DNA from: Pogostemon cablin
Taxonomy: Eukaryota; Streptophyta; Magnoliopsida; Lamiales; Lamiaceae
Length of the DNA: 64,000 nt
Reading direction: 5' to 3'
NCBI GenBank assembly: GCA_023678885.1
Contig: JAHCLQ010000862.1
Span: 1 to 64,000 of the forward strand
Part shown: positions 1-9,165 of the stretch, one piece after another
Numbering within the stretch: position 1 is the first letter of the stretch
Layout of the letters: every line of letters begins with the position of its first letter
Notes under the pieces: generated by a model
Told to the model about the DNA's origin: nothing
The model's input: the letters and a program-made list of their open reading frames with translations, nothing else
Database searches by the model: none
Position numbers and translations under genes: made by a program

Positions 1-420
1 ATCAAAACGAAGGAAATATGCATCAAAATGTAGTAAATATACATCAAAATGAAGTAAATATGCATCAAAATGTAGTAAATATACATCAAAACGAAGGAAA
101 TATGCATCAGAATGAAGGAAATATGCATCGAATCGAAGGAAATGTTGATCGTAGTGAAGTAAATATGCGTCAAAATGAGGTAAATTTGAATCGAAACGAA
201 GAAAATCTTGATCTTAATGAAGTAAATATCCATCAAAATGAAGTACATATACATCGAAACGAAGAAAATGTTGATCGTAATTTAGTAAATATGCTTCAAA
301 ATGAAGTAAATATCAATCGAAATGAAAGAAATATGCATCAAAACAAAGTAAATATGCATAAAACGAAGGAAATGTTGATCGTAATGAAGTAAATATGCAT
401 CAAAATAAAGGAAATACGCA

Positions 421-2823
421 TCAAAATGAAGGAATTATGCATCGTAACGAAGGAAATGTTGATCTTAATGGAGTAAATATGTTGATCGTAATGAAGTAAA
501 TATGCATCAAAATGAAGAAAATATGCATCAAAACGAAGGAAATATGCATCAAAATAAAGTAAATATGCATCAAAATGAAGGAAATATGAATCAAAACGAA
601 GTAAATATTGATCGTAATTAAATAAATATGCATTAAAATGAAGGAAATATACATCGAAATGAAGAAAATATGCATGAAAATGAAGTAAATATGCATCAAA
701 ATGAAGAAAATATGCATCGAATCGAAGGAAATGCTAATCTTAATGAAGTAAATATGCTTCAAAATGAAGAAAATATGCATCGAAACGAAGGACATGTTTA
801 TCGTAGTGAAGTAAATATGCTTCAAAATAAAGTAAATTTACATCGAAATGAAGTTAATGTCGATCGTAATGAAGTAAATATCCATCAAAATGAAGTAAAT
901 ATGCATCGAAACGAAGGAAATGTGGATCGTAATTTAGTAAATATGCATCAAAATGAAGTAAATACCAATCGAGACGAAAGAAATATGCATTGAAATGAAG
1001 AAAATATGCATAAAAATTTGAATCAAAATGAAGTAAATATGCATAGAAACGAGAAAATGAGCATCAAAATGAAGGAAATATTGATCGTAATGAAGTAAAT
1101 ATCCATCAAAATGAAGTAAATATGCATCGAAACGAAGGAAATGCTGATCGTAATTTAGTAAATATGCATCGAAATAAAAGAAATGTTGAACGTAATGAAG
1201 TAAATACGCATCAAAATGAAGTAAATATGTATCGAAACGAATGAAATATTGTTCGTAATGTAATAAATATGCATCAAAACGAAGGAAATATGCATCAAAA
1301 CGAAAAGAATGTTGATCTTAATAAAGTAAATATGCATCAAAATGAAAGAAATATGCATCGAAATGAAGTAAATATGCATCAAAATGAAGTAAATATACAT
1401 CGAAACAAATGAAATATGCATCGAAATGAAGGAAATATACATCGAATTGAAGTAAATATGCATAAAAATAAAGTAAATATACATCGAAACGAAAGAAATA
1501 CGCATCAAAGTGAAGGAAATATGCATCGTAACGAAGGAAATGTTGATCGTAATGAAGTAAATATGTTGATCATAATGAAGTAAATATGCATCAAAATGAA
1601 GGAAATATGCATCAAAACGAAAGAAATATGCATCAAAATAAAGTAAATATGCATCAAAATGAAGGAAATATGCATCAAAACGAAGGAAATATTGATCGTA
1701 ATTGAGTAAATGTGCATTAAAATGAAGGAAATATGTATCGAAATGAAGTAAATATGCATGAAAATGAAGTAAATATGCATCAAAATAAAGAAAATACGCA
1801 TCGAATCGAAGGAAATTCTAATCTTAATAAAGTAAATATGCTTCAAAATGAAGAAAATATGCATCGAAACGAATGACATGTTGATCGTAGTGAAGTAAAT
1901 ATGCATCAAAATGAAAGAAATATGCATCGAAATGAAGTAAATATGCATCAAAATAAAGTAAATATACTTCGAAACGAAGGAAATATGCATCGAAATGAAG
2001 GAAATATGCATCGAATTGAAGTAAATATGCATAAAAATAAAGTAAATATACATTGAAACGAAGGAAATATGCATCAAAATGAAGGAATTATGCATAGTAA
2101 CGAAGGAAATGTTGATCTTAATGGAGTAAATATGTTGATCGTAATGAAGTAAATATGCATCAAAATTAAGAAAATATGCATTAAAACGAAGGAAATATGC
2201 ATCAAAATAAAGTAAATATGCATCAAAATGAAGGAAATATGAATTAAAATGAAGGAAATATTGATCGTAATTAAATAAATATGCATTAAAATGAAGGAAA
2301 TATACATCGAAATGAAGTAAATATACATGAAAATGAAATAAATATGCATCAAAATGAAGAAAATATGCATCGAATCGAAGGAAATGCTAATCTTAATGAA
2401 GTAAATATGCTTCAAAATGAAGAAAATATGCATCGAAACGAAGGACATGTTGATCGTAGTGAAGAAAATATGCATCAAAATGAAGTAAATTTACATCGAA
2501 ATGAATTTAATGTTGATCGTAATGAAGTAAATATCCATCAAAATGAAGTAAATATGCATCGAAACGAAGGAAATGTGGATCGTAATTTATTAAATATGCA
2601 TCAAAATGAAGTAAATATCAATCGAAACGAAAGAAATATGCATTGAAACGAAGTAAATATGCAAAAAAATTTGAATCAAAATGAAGTAAATATGCATCGA
2701 AACGAGAAAATGAGCATCAAAATGAAGGAAATATTGATCGTAATGAAGTAAATATCCATCAAACTGAAGTAAATATTCATCGAAACGAAGGAAATGTTAA
2801 TCGTAATTTAGTAAATATGCATC
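421..2823 (+). repeat. Higher-order repeat of 1,653 bp, two copies (approximate ends)
   Basis: The sequence from 421 to about 1170 recurs at 2074 to about 2823 with a constant offset of 1,653 bp. It includes the same unusual monomers (ATGCTAATCTTAATG, AAAATTTGAATCAAAATG, GAGAAAATGAGCATC). The stretch between them belongs to the first copy. The offset is not an exact multiple of 21, so irregular monomers lie within the unit. End points are approximate because they were read by eye. Confidence 0.75.
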
Positions 2824-3150
2824 GAAATGAAGGAAATATTGATCGTAATATCAAATGAAACGAAAGAAATATGTATCAAAACGAAGTAAATATGCATAAA
2901 AACGAAGGAAATGTTGATCGAAATGAAGTGAATACGCATCAAAATAAAGGAAATATATATCGAAAGGAAGTAAATATTCATCAAAATGAAGTAAATATAC
3001 ATCAAAACGAAGAAAAAATGCATCAAAATGTAGTAAATATACATCAAAACGAAAGAAATATGCATCAAAATATAGTAAATATACATCATAATGAAGTAAA
3101 TATGCATCAAAATGTAGTAAATATACATCAAAACGAAAGAAATATGCATC
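912..3150 (+). repeat. Satellite segment paralogous to 12067-14498 (approximate right end)
   Basis: From 912 the left array reads GAAGGAAATGTGGATCGTAA and continues through the same ordered variants as the array that starts at 12067, including the AAAATTTGAATC and GAGAAAATGAGC monomers. The offset is about 11.16-11.22 kb with small indels. The LTRs that follow each segment sit at different places (after 3386 and after 14498) with different 5-bp flanks. The two LTRs therefore look like separate insertions into related satellite, not one duplicated insertion. Confidence 0.65.
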
Positions 3151-3422
3151 AGAATGATGGAAATATGCATCGAATCGAAGGAAATGTTGATCGTAGTGAA
3201 GTAAATATGCGTCAAAATGAAGTAAATTTGAATTGAAACGAAGGAAATCTTGATCTTAATGAAGTAAATATCCATCAAAATGAAGTACATATGCATCGAA
3301 ACAAAGAAAATGTTGATCGTAATTTAGTAAATATGCTTCAAAATGAAGTAAATATCAATAGAAATGAAAGAAATATGCATCAAAACTATAATATCTTAGT
3401 TCATCTAGATTTTTTTTAGAAC

Positions 3423-3532
3423 GCCCAAAACCTATTTATTTATTTTTATAGCCCAAAAGGCTAGCCCAATTAAGCCCAACTAGATTTTTTTTAGAAAGCC
3501 CAAACTTATTTATTTATTTATTTTGTGGCCCA
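3423..3532 (+). promoter_or_regulatory. U3 block with six GCCCA motifs in tandem modules
   Basis: GCCCA occurs at 3423, 3451, 3464, 3474, 3498 and 3528, between TTTATTTATT tracts. On the other strand these read TGGGC, the core of the plant 'site II' element (TGGGCC/T) bound by TCP factors. The block is a module of about 75-80 bp (CTAGATTTTTTTTAGAAAGC plus the GCCCA cluster) repeated in tandem. This LTR and the solo LTRs have two modules, whereas the 3' LTR (10768) and the LTR at 62926 have three. An enhancer role is inferred from motif and position only. Confidence 0.5.
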
Positions 3533-3559
3533 AAGTTTCAACCCACTTAAATGGCCTGA

Positions 3560-3567
3560 TATATAAT
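3560..3567 (+). promoter_or_regulatory. TATA box of the LTR promoter
   Basis: TATATAAT lies 173 bp into the LTR, followed about 30 bp later by a purine-rich stretch (AAAAAAAAAAGAGAGAAAAG) typical of a plant 5' leader. The same box is kept at 14672-14679, 18504-18511 and 22339-22346 in the solo LTRs, and as GTATATAATT near 63172. The transcription start would fall near 3590-3600, making U3 only about 205 bp and R-U5 long. The start site itself is inferred. Confidence 0.6.
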
Positions 3568-3716
3568 TAGTAAGGCTAAAGTTAAAAAAAAAAGAGAGAA
3601 AAGAACGGGAGAAGAAAAGCAAAAGAGGGGAAAGAAAAGAGTGAAGAGGAGAAGCCCTTGTTGATCAAATTCTCCCTTAAAACCCTCATCCTAGGTGGTT
3701 TCTAAGTTGTTTTGAG

Positions 3717-4197
3717 GTAAGTGGTGTGTGAATTAAGCTTCCTTCTTCCATGATTTTGTAATTTTGTGGGGTTTTTCTTTTTGGTATGTGGGTAATTTGC
3801 AGACTGTTCGAACTGATTTTGACATAGCTATTGCCCTCGAAACTTTGCAAACTTAATTTCTGTATGTAGCTGAACTCGTTAGCTTTCCGTAGCCACTTGA
3901 AACGCCTCAATCCGATTATTCTACAATTAGTTATGATTTTTCTCGTAAACTGCCGCTAGCTGGAAAATTTCAGAATTTTTATGTCGAATTCAAACTTATT
4001 TTCTATCGTTTCGTTTAGTTAATGTATTGAAACTGGTTATGTGGGATTGGGAACTGATGTTAAGGAGTTATATACCATTTTTATTTAATATCGATTCGTT
4101 CGAACTCGTTTATGATTTGTTTTTAGCAATGAAAGGGATGTTACCGCTAATAGTTAGTTATATTTAATTTGTCTTTAATTGCTCATCTCCTTTCTAG
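3717..4197 (+). other. Candidate leader intron inside the LTR
   Basis: A strong plant 5' splice site (GAG|GTAAGT, GT at 3717-3718) follows the purine-rich leader. A pyrimidine-rich acceptor (CTCCTTTCTAG|GT, AG at 4196-4197) lies 481 bp downstream. The span is AT-rich, and both signals are kept in the 3' LTR, in the solo LTRs (the acceptor there reads CTCCTGTCTAG) and in the LTR at 62926. A leader intron would remove short upstream ATGs. Splicing is a prediction from signals only. Confidence 0.35.
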
Positions 4198-4539
4198 GTA
4201 AAGAACCATCGACGAAGGGCAAGGGACCGACTTCAGATTCCGGAGAGAGTTAATCACTTCCTTGTGAGTTGATAATTCGGGAACGCCATCTCTTGTGGGA
4301 AGTGTGGACCCTCGATAAATGTGCATTTATTTTAGTTTTAGTTAATTGATAAGAAAATAATTTGGTATTATGTTATGTCGTAAAGAGCCTGATTGGCTCG
4401 ATTGCTCTGGTTAGAGTCATGTTAGTCATTTTATGAGTATTATTGATTTCTGGTTATTCTTGTGTGCTAATTAAGACTCTAACTTGAGTCGTTATTCATC
4501 TTATGATGCACATGCATATGTATGCCTGGTACCAAGGTT

Positions 4540-4676
4540 AAGTAGCCCGAATTGGTCACGGTTCGGGTGAGTTGGAGCGACATTGATTAAGTAGCCCGAA
4601 TTGTCGCGGTTCGGGTGAGTTAGAGTGACAACCAAGTTGCCCGTGATTGGCAAACCTGGGTGAGTTAGATCTAACG
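4540..4676 (+). repeat. Three degenerate ~45-bp repeats inside the LTR
   Basis: Three neighbouring segments share the pattern AAG-TAGCCCGAATTG-TC-CGGTTCGGGTGAGTT-GAG-GACA, starting at about 4540, 4590 and 4632; the third is the most diverged (TTGCCCGTGATTGGCAAACC). The block is present in all LTR copies that extend this far. The GAACCG/CGGTTC arms could form small hairpins in RNA. Its role is unknown. The 3' LTR breaks off inside the second repeat, at 12066. Confidence 0.6.
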
Positions 4677-5610
4677 GGGCACCTGTCCATTTGCCAAATA
4701 CTGATACTCTGGAGGGTGATCGTTAGATGGATCAGTCTATTATAGGCTCAGTCAACGTCACCGGTGTGGGACATGCATGTCATATATGTTTATATGTTTG
4801 ATCATTTCAAGTATTCACGTCGATATTGAATTGTGAACTTTAGCACTTGGCGTATTGAGAAAGAATATTAATGTGCATTTTATCTAGAGTAACGGTGACG
4901 GGCTTGGACTGTCTCTCGACGGAGAGCTCAGTTCGAGGAGGATATTGACTACCCACGCGTCTTTTATGTGATAACATGTTGTTTGAACTAATTGTGTTAT
5001 TCGTAAATGTGCACTAAGGTTTTTATTTTCATTAATATGTATACTGAGTGAGAAATAGTTATTGTGGGACGAAATGTGGGATTTTATGTTATGAACCGCG
5101 AGTGGAATACATGATTCGTATAAGGGTCGGGGTGACCGGCTTATCACCTCACTGAGCTAGTGGTTTTGCTCACCCCCATCATTCTTTCCTTTTCAGGCTG
5201 TTGATATCGTTTTGGTTGGAGGTTTTCCTATCGTTTGCTCGTCATCCAATCCGTGATTTGGGTACTTTCTCTTTTATGTAAATTGACGGATTCATTGGCG
5301 AGATTGTATAGTTTATATTTGGTGACCCCCTTGATGTTCTTTTTGTACCTTCGCGATGTTATATCGTTCATGTATATTTTCTTTAAACTAAGTTACACCG
5401 TTGTATTTTGTTCCTTTGTAAATCCTTGTTGATACTTTTTGAGATGATGTCCTCGGGTTGTACCCGTTGTTATCAGTTGTTCAGCTCTACAGGTACTTGA
5501 TAGCAAGCCTTACGTTTTCTATAAACTTTGTGGAGTGGAGTGCACCCATTCTGCGAAATTTATGGTTAACGTGGCGGTTGTCGCGTTCTGTCTGGGGTCG
5601 GAGCGTGACA

Positions 5611-5758
5611 ACTTTCTTGGTATCAGAGCCTGGTTTTATGATTCTCATTCTTTTTGTGTCAAGCCAATGAGTCCAACTTTGTTTCTATGTCATCCTAAGG
5701 TATCGTATTGCCTTGACGTTGACCTTGCATTTTCTTTCCTTTCTTCCTTTCAGTCATT
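5611..5758 (+). other. Untranslated leader between 5' LTR and gag
   Basis: This 148-bp leader holds the tRNA primer site near its start and ends in a long pyrimidine tract, TTTCCTTTCTTCCTTTCAG (ending at 5753), five bases before the gag ATG. That tract looks like a 3' splice acceptor, so gag might be translated from a spliced RNA. This is inferred from the signal alone. Confidence 0.6.
5618..5630 (+). promoter_or_regulatory. Primer-binding site for initiator-Met tRNA
   Basis: TGGTATCAGAGCC is the perfect 13-base complement of the 3' end (with CCA) of plant initiator methionine tRNA, the usual primer for reverse transcription in plant gypsy elements. It starts seven bases after the LTR end. 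It marks the + strand orientation of the element and separates the 5' LTR from the internal region. Confidence 0.95.
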
Positions 5759-7190
5759 ATGGCACCTCCAGTTCGTCGTCGAGGTCGAGGTCGAGGACAC
5801 GCTCCTCGTGATCCTCCGAGTCCTCTACTCTCTTCTGTTCCTCGTGGACATCGAGGACATGTTTCTTCTGATCATGTCATTCCTCCGACGGTTACGGACC
5901 CTATCGATTATGATCATAGGGTGCCAGTTTCCCAGGTAGAGCAACCACGGGCCCAGTTGCGGGTTGAGCACATGATGACACCCGAGCAGTACCAATTGTA
6001 TTATGATCACATTCGAATACATGGTGTTCCACCACCTACAACGGCTCATACAACTACGACTGTCACTGAAGAGGTTCTTCGTGCTAATGAATCGATTCGA
6101 CCTACATCTAATGTACCAGTTTTTACTCCAGAAATGGCTTTAGAAGGTTCTGCTTCTCGAGGTGCACTTTTTATACCTGATTTGGTGAAAGCAGTTGAAA
6201 ACATGGGGACTTCGAAATTTGATGGTGCAAGAGATGCTTCTAAAGCGGGGGCATGGTTAAAGGAGATTACAGAGACCTTTGACACTTTGATGATTGAAGA
6301 ATGTTCTCGTGTGGTCATTGCGACCAAGCTGTTAGGCCCAGATGCACGACGATGGTGGCAGAATCTAAAAGAGACATCTTCGGTTACTATTACGTGGGCT
6401 ATCGTTGTGGAACGATTCAAAGATCGATACTTCTCTCAGTACATCAAGGATCAAAAGAGAAAGGAGTTCTTCAACCTCTTTCAAGGCATTATGTCGGTCG
6501 TGGAGTACGAAAGCAAATTTCTGGAATTGCGAGAATTCGCTCCTGAGTCATATACGACGAGAGACTTATGAAAGAGATTTGAAGATTGTCTTAATTTAAA
6601 TATTCGAGATCGCATCAAGTCCGGAGACAAGTACGAGAGTCTTGACGATCTCGTAGAAGAAGCCCTGAGGGTCGAAGGTTTAGTTCAGGCGAGACATAAG
6701 CTTGCAGAACGATCTCAAAAGAAAAGGCATGGGAGCGCATTTCCAGGAAATGCATCGAAGGTGTATGGGGGTGTGGGATCTTCGCGTGGCGCACCAAGTT
6801 CGGCATCTATTAGTTTTCCTCAACCTCGGGAGCAGTTTAGTAGAGGCGGGAGCAATGTCTCGGGATCGGTTGGTGAAAATCGCAAGTGCCAGAATTGCCT
6901 AAAATATCAAGACGGCCCCTGTAAGGCTCCTCAAGTATGTTTTCAGTGTCGACAGCCGGGGCATATGCGAAGTTCTTGTCCTCAGCTTATGGGAATGAGC
7001 AGTCAGGGTTCTGGTCAGCTTCGTGGTAAACTAACATATTCTACACCCAGAGATACTCGATCTGCAGTTACCAGAGTGCCCGATTCCTCAAGCGGCCCTA
7101 GTACTCAATCACCTATGCAAGGAAGGAAGCAAACTAGAGTATTTCATATTTCCCAAGAAGAGGCTCGCTCAGATCCGAAAGTTGTGACAG
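5759..7190 (+). pseudogene. gag: gag (capsid/nucleocapsid) with one in-frame stop
   Basis: The ATG at 5759 opens a 477-codon frame to 7190. Residues 1-35 are Arg/Gly/Pro-rich (start MAPPVRRRGRGRGH). Residues about 155-270 match the retrotransposon gag core (AWLKEITETFDTL, then GPDARRWWQNLKE). A CCHC zinc knuckle (CFQCRQPGHMRSSC, C-X2-C-X4-H-X4-C) lies at 6938-6979, residues 394-407, preceded by further cysteines. Gag packages element RNA into cytoplasmic particles. The frame is broken by TGA at 6569-6571 but continues in the same frame beyond it, so the break is a single nonsense change. ATG 5759 is the first in frame, sits in a good context (G at +4) and follows the pyrimidine tract. The frame leads into an intron-like segment at 7191 rather than directly into protease. 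Confidence 0.9.
6569..6571 (+). other. Premature TGA stop in gag
   Basis: The gag frame reads ...TTRDL then TGA, followed by KRFEDCLNL in the same frame. Related gags have a coding residue here. This is a single-codon nonsense change that leaves the 270-codon N-terminal part separated from the zinc knuckle. Confidence 0.85.
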
Positions 7191-7331
7191 GTAATTTATA
7201 ATTTGAGTATTTTTCACATGCTAAATCTAACCCCGCCTTGTTATGCCACTTGATTACGAATAAAACATTCGTAAGAAATTCTATCTTTTCAAATTTTTAA
7301 ATCACAATCTCACCTAATATTGCTTCTTTAG
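7191..7331 (+). other. Candidate 141-bp intron between gag and protease
   Basis: The segment starts GTAATTTATAATTTGAG and ends TATTGCTTCTTTAG, with canonical GT...AG bounds, high AT content, in-frame stops (TAA at 7199-7201) and a pyrimidine-rich 3' end. It interrupts an otherwise continuous homology: ...PKVVTG on the left and HVFVGDHQVYALFDPGSD on the right, both in the same frame because 141 is a multiple of three. Alternatives are a small insertion or a degraded linker with a chance fit. If real, splicing would decide between Gag alone (unspliced, stop at 7199-7201) and Gag-Pol (spliced). Confidence 0.55.
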
Positions 7332-7650
7332 GCCATGTGTTTGTGGGAGACCATCAGGTCTACGCTTTATTTGACCCAGGTTCTGATAGGTATTATATCC
7401 GAGATGATCTTACTGCGATCTTAGATTATCTTATCTCTCATTTATCACCTGGAATCATCGTTCATACCCCTCTTGGAGAGCGTCTAATTCGTGATTCGGT
7501 ATTCCTTGGTTGTCCATTGAAGATCAAAGATGTCATTTTAGAGGCTGAATTGATACCATTGCCTTTGATTGATCTTGATGTTATTCTTGGCATGGATTGG
7601 CTTTCTTCTCATCATACAATTCTCGATTGCCACGAGAAGCTTGTATTTTT
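7332..7650 (+). pseudogene. Aspartic protease domain of pol (frame broken at right end)
   Basis: The frame continues that of gag after the intron-like segment. The active-site loop is ALFDPGSDRYYI, with the catalytic Asp codon at 7373-7375. DPG in place of DT/SG is common in this retrotransposon group as I recall it. The flap and second conserved strand follow (PLIDLDVILGMDWLSSHH, near 7567-7620). The protease would cut the Gag-Pol polyprotein. Near 7650 the homology moves to another frame, which reads RRPGFSELVFEGK. The change fits loss of one base in a short run, and the protease frame itself closes at 7724-7726. Confidence 0.85.
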
Positions 7651-8750
7651 CGTAGACCAGGATTCTCAGAACTTGTTTTTGAGGGTAAACTTCAAACGAG
7701 ATCCCTCTCTTTTATTTCAATGTTGACTGCGCATAAATTAATGCGTAAGGGTTGTGAGGCATTCTTGGCATTTGTCATCGATACTTCTCTTTCTGAAACT
7801 AAACTAGATGACATCCCAATCGTGAATGAATTTCCTGATGTCTTTCCCGAACACTTACCAGGACAACCTCCGAACCGAGAGATTGATTTTTTCATTGACG
7901 TACTTCCTGGAATCACACCTATATCGATTACTCCATATCGAATGTCGCCTGCTGAGCTTAAGGAACTCCAGACACAACTTGGGGAATTATTGGAGAAGGG
8001 TTTCATACGACCTAGCACATCTCCATGGGGTGCTCCAGTTCTTTTTGTCAAGAAGAAAGATGGATCACTTCGTCTATGTGTCGTCTACCGTCAATTGAAC
8101 AAGGTGACAATCAAGAACAAATATCCTCTTCCAAGAATCGATGATCTGTTTGATCAATTGCAAGGAGCAACTGTGTTCTCAAAAATTGATTTGTGATTCG
8201 GTTATCACCAACTCAAGATTAGGGAATCTGATATCCCTAAGTCTGCTTTTCGAACCAGATACGGTCATTTTGAATTCTGTGTTATGCCTTTTGGACTCAC
8301 AAATGCTCCTGCAGCTTTTATGGATCTTATGAATCGGGTCTTTCGGCCGTACTTAGATAAGTTTGTCATCATCTTCATTGATGACATTCTTATTTATTCT
8401 AAATCGGACGACGAGCATCTCATCATCTAAGAATTGCTCTGAACATTCTCAGAGAAAATCAGCTTTATGCTAAATTCTCGAAGTGTGAATTTTGGCTTCG
8501 CGAGGTAAGCTTTTTGGGTCATCACATTTCTAAAGAAGGAATCTACGTCGATCCAGTGAAGATTCAAGCTATACTAGATTGGGAGCGTCCAAAGAATGTG
8601 ACAGAGATTCGTAGTTTTCTGGGATTAGCTGGATATTATCGAAGGTTTGTCAAAGACTTTTCGTTATTGGCTTCATCTTTGACTAAATTGACTCGGAAAG
8701 GGGTAAAATTTGAATGGAGTGAAGAATGCGAGGAAGCATTTCAAGAATTG
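7651..8750 (+). pseudogene. Reverse transcriptase domain, with a stop and a frame change
   Basis: RT copies element RNA into DNA from the tRNA primer. The frame from about 7651 runs through EFPDVFPEHLPGQPPNREID and the fingers (SPWGAPVLFVKKKDGSLRLC) to FSKIDL at 8176-8193, which holds the first catalytic Asp (8188-8190). TGA at 8194-8196 then interrupts it; the frame continues (GYHQLKI) to the catalytic box FIDDILIYS, with F-I-D-D at 8374-8385. The frame closes with TAA at 8428-8430. Just before that, homology shifts frame and continues as LYAKFSKCEFWL, GHHISKEGI and LGLAGYYRRFVKDFS (thumb/connection) to about 8750. The usual C-I-D-Y-R motif reads CVVYR here, so its Asp is replaced by Val at 8083-8085. 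The copy is clearly inactive. Confidence 0.9.
8194..8196 (+). other. Premature TGA stop in RT
   Basis: The stop lies between FSKIDL and GYHQL, immediately after the first catalytic Asp of RT, where relatives have Arg. A CGA to TGA transition at a CpG would explain it, as expected for methylated DNA. Confidence 0.85.
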
Positions 8751-9165
8751 AAAGACGACTCGTTTCAGCTCCTATTCTTGCTTTGCCAGACCCAGCGATT
8801 GGAGAATTTACCATTTATAGCGACGCCTCGAGACAAGGATTAGGATGCGTTCTCATGCAAGAAGGAAAGGTTATTGCCTACGCTTCAAGGCAATTGAAGA
8901 AGAACGAAGAAAATTATCCTACACATGATTTAGAGTTGGCTGCAATCGTCTTTGCATTGAAGATATGGAGGCACTATCTGTATGGTGCAACTTGTCGGGT
9001 TTTCACTGATCACAAGAGCTTAAAGTATATCACCACGCAAAAGAAGCTCAACCTCAGGCAAAGGCGATGGATGGAGTTGATTAGTGACTATGACTTAGTC
9101 ATCGATTATCATCCTGGCAAGGCGAACGTTGTTGCAGATGCTCTGAGTAGAAAGTCTTCTACCTC
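8751..9165 (+). pseudogene. RNase H domain of pol
   Basis: This domain removes RNA from the RNA-DNA hybrid during reverse transcription. It begins a 547-codon open frame (8726-10369) after a frame change near 8750, which fits a one-base loss in an A-run. Catalytic acidic residues are visible: Asp in FTIYSDASRQGLGCVLMQ (8822-8824), Glu in THDLELAAIVFAL (8933-8935), Asp in RVFTDHKSLKYI (9008-9010) and Asp in KANVVADALSRK (9137-9139). The domain is intact within its frame and joins directly to integrase. Confidence 0.92.

Larger units (their letters stand above)
1..3386 (+). repeat. 21-bp satellite array, left block
   Basis: This is head-to-tail 21-bp monomers with core ATGCATCAAAATGAAGT, joined by AAAT. 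Most units carry the palindrome ATGCAT (an NsiI site). Three monomer types recur: CATCAAAATGAAGT, CATCGAAACGAAGG and GTTGATCGTAATGAAGT. They often come in that order, giving a 63-bp trimer, seen clearly at about 733-930. Single-base changes are common and a few monomers are shorter or longer. The block runs off the left edge and is cut at 3387 by an LTR. Frames are open on both strands only because 21 is divisible by three, and in-frame stops are scattered through it. I see no gene here. Confidence 0.97.
3387..5610 (+). repeat. 5' LTR, 2,224 bp, ends TATAATATC...GTGACA
   Basis: It begins TATAATATCTTAG and ends GGGTCGGAGCGTGACA, seven bases before the tRNA primer site. The same sequence recurs at 10768 (3' LTR), 14499, 18331, 22166 and 62926. 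Its exact ends are fixed by the target-site duplication around the solo LTR at 14499-16651. This copy alone in the window retains 68 bp (4936-5003) that are absent from the solo LTRs. The absent stretch is flanked by a TTCG repeat, as expected for a short deletion in the solo-LTR lineage. Short open frames within the LTR are not conserved as proteins and I do not call them. Confidence 0.95.

Noticed and set aside
1..3386. Telomeric, rDNA or microsatellite repeat
   Set aside because: No TTTAGGG units, no rRNA motifs, and the period is 21 bp with a complex core rather than a simple motif.
3686..3910. Minus-strand 74-codon frame in the LTR, also at 14798-15022 and 63298-63522
   Set aside because: It recurs only because the LTR recurs; it lies antisense over the candidate leader intron and is lost to stops in other copies (18331 and 22166).
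5618..5630. tRNA gene
   Set aside because: Only the 13-base complement of the tRNA 3' end is present, as expected for a primer site; there is no cloverleaf sequence around it.
5235..5670. Short plus-strand frames in the LTR 3' part and leader
   Set aside because: They are short, not kept in the solo LTRs, overlap the primer site and resemble no known protein.
6046..6420. Minus-strand and alternate-frame open frames within gag and pol (e.g. 6046-6420, 7692-8051, 10085-10375)
   Set aside because: They are shadows of the gag-pol reading frames, with no motifs of their own.
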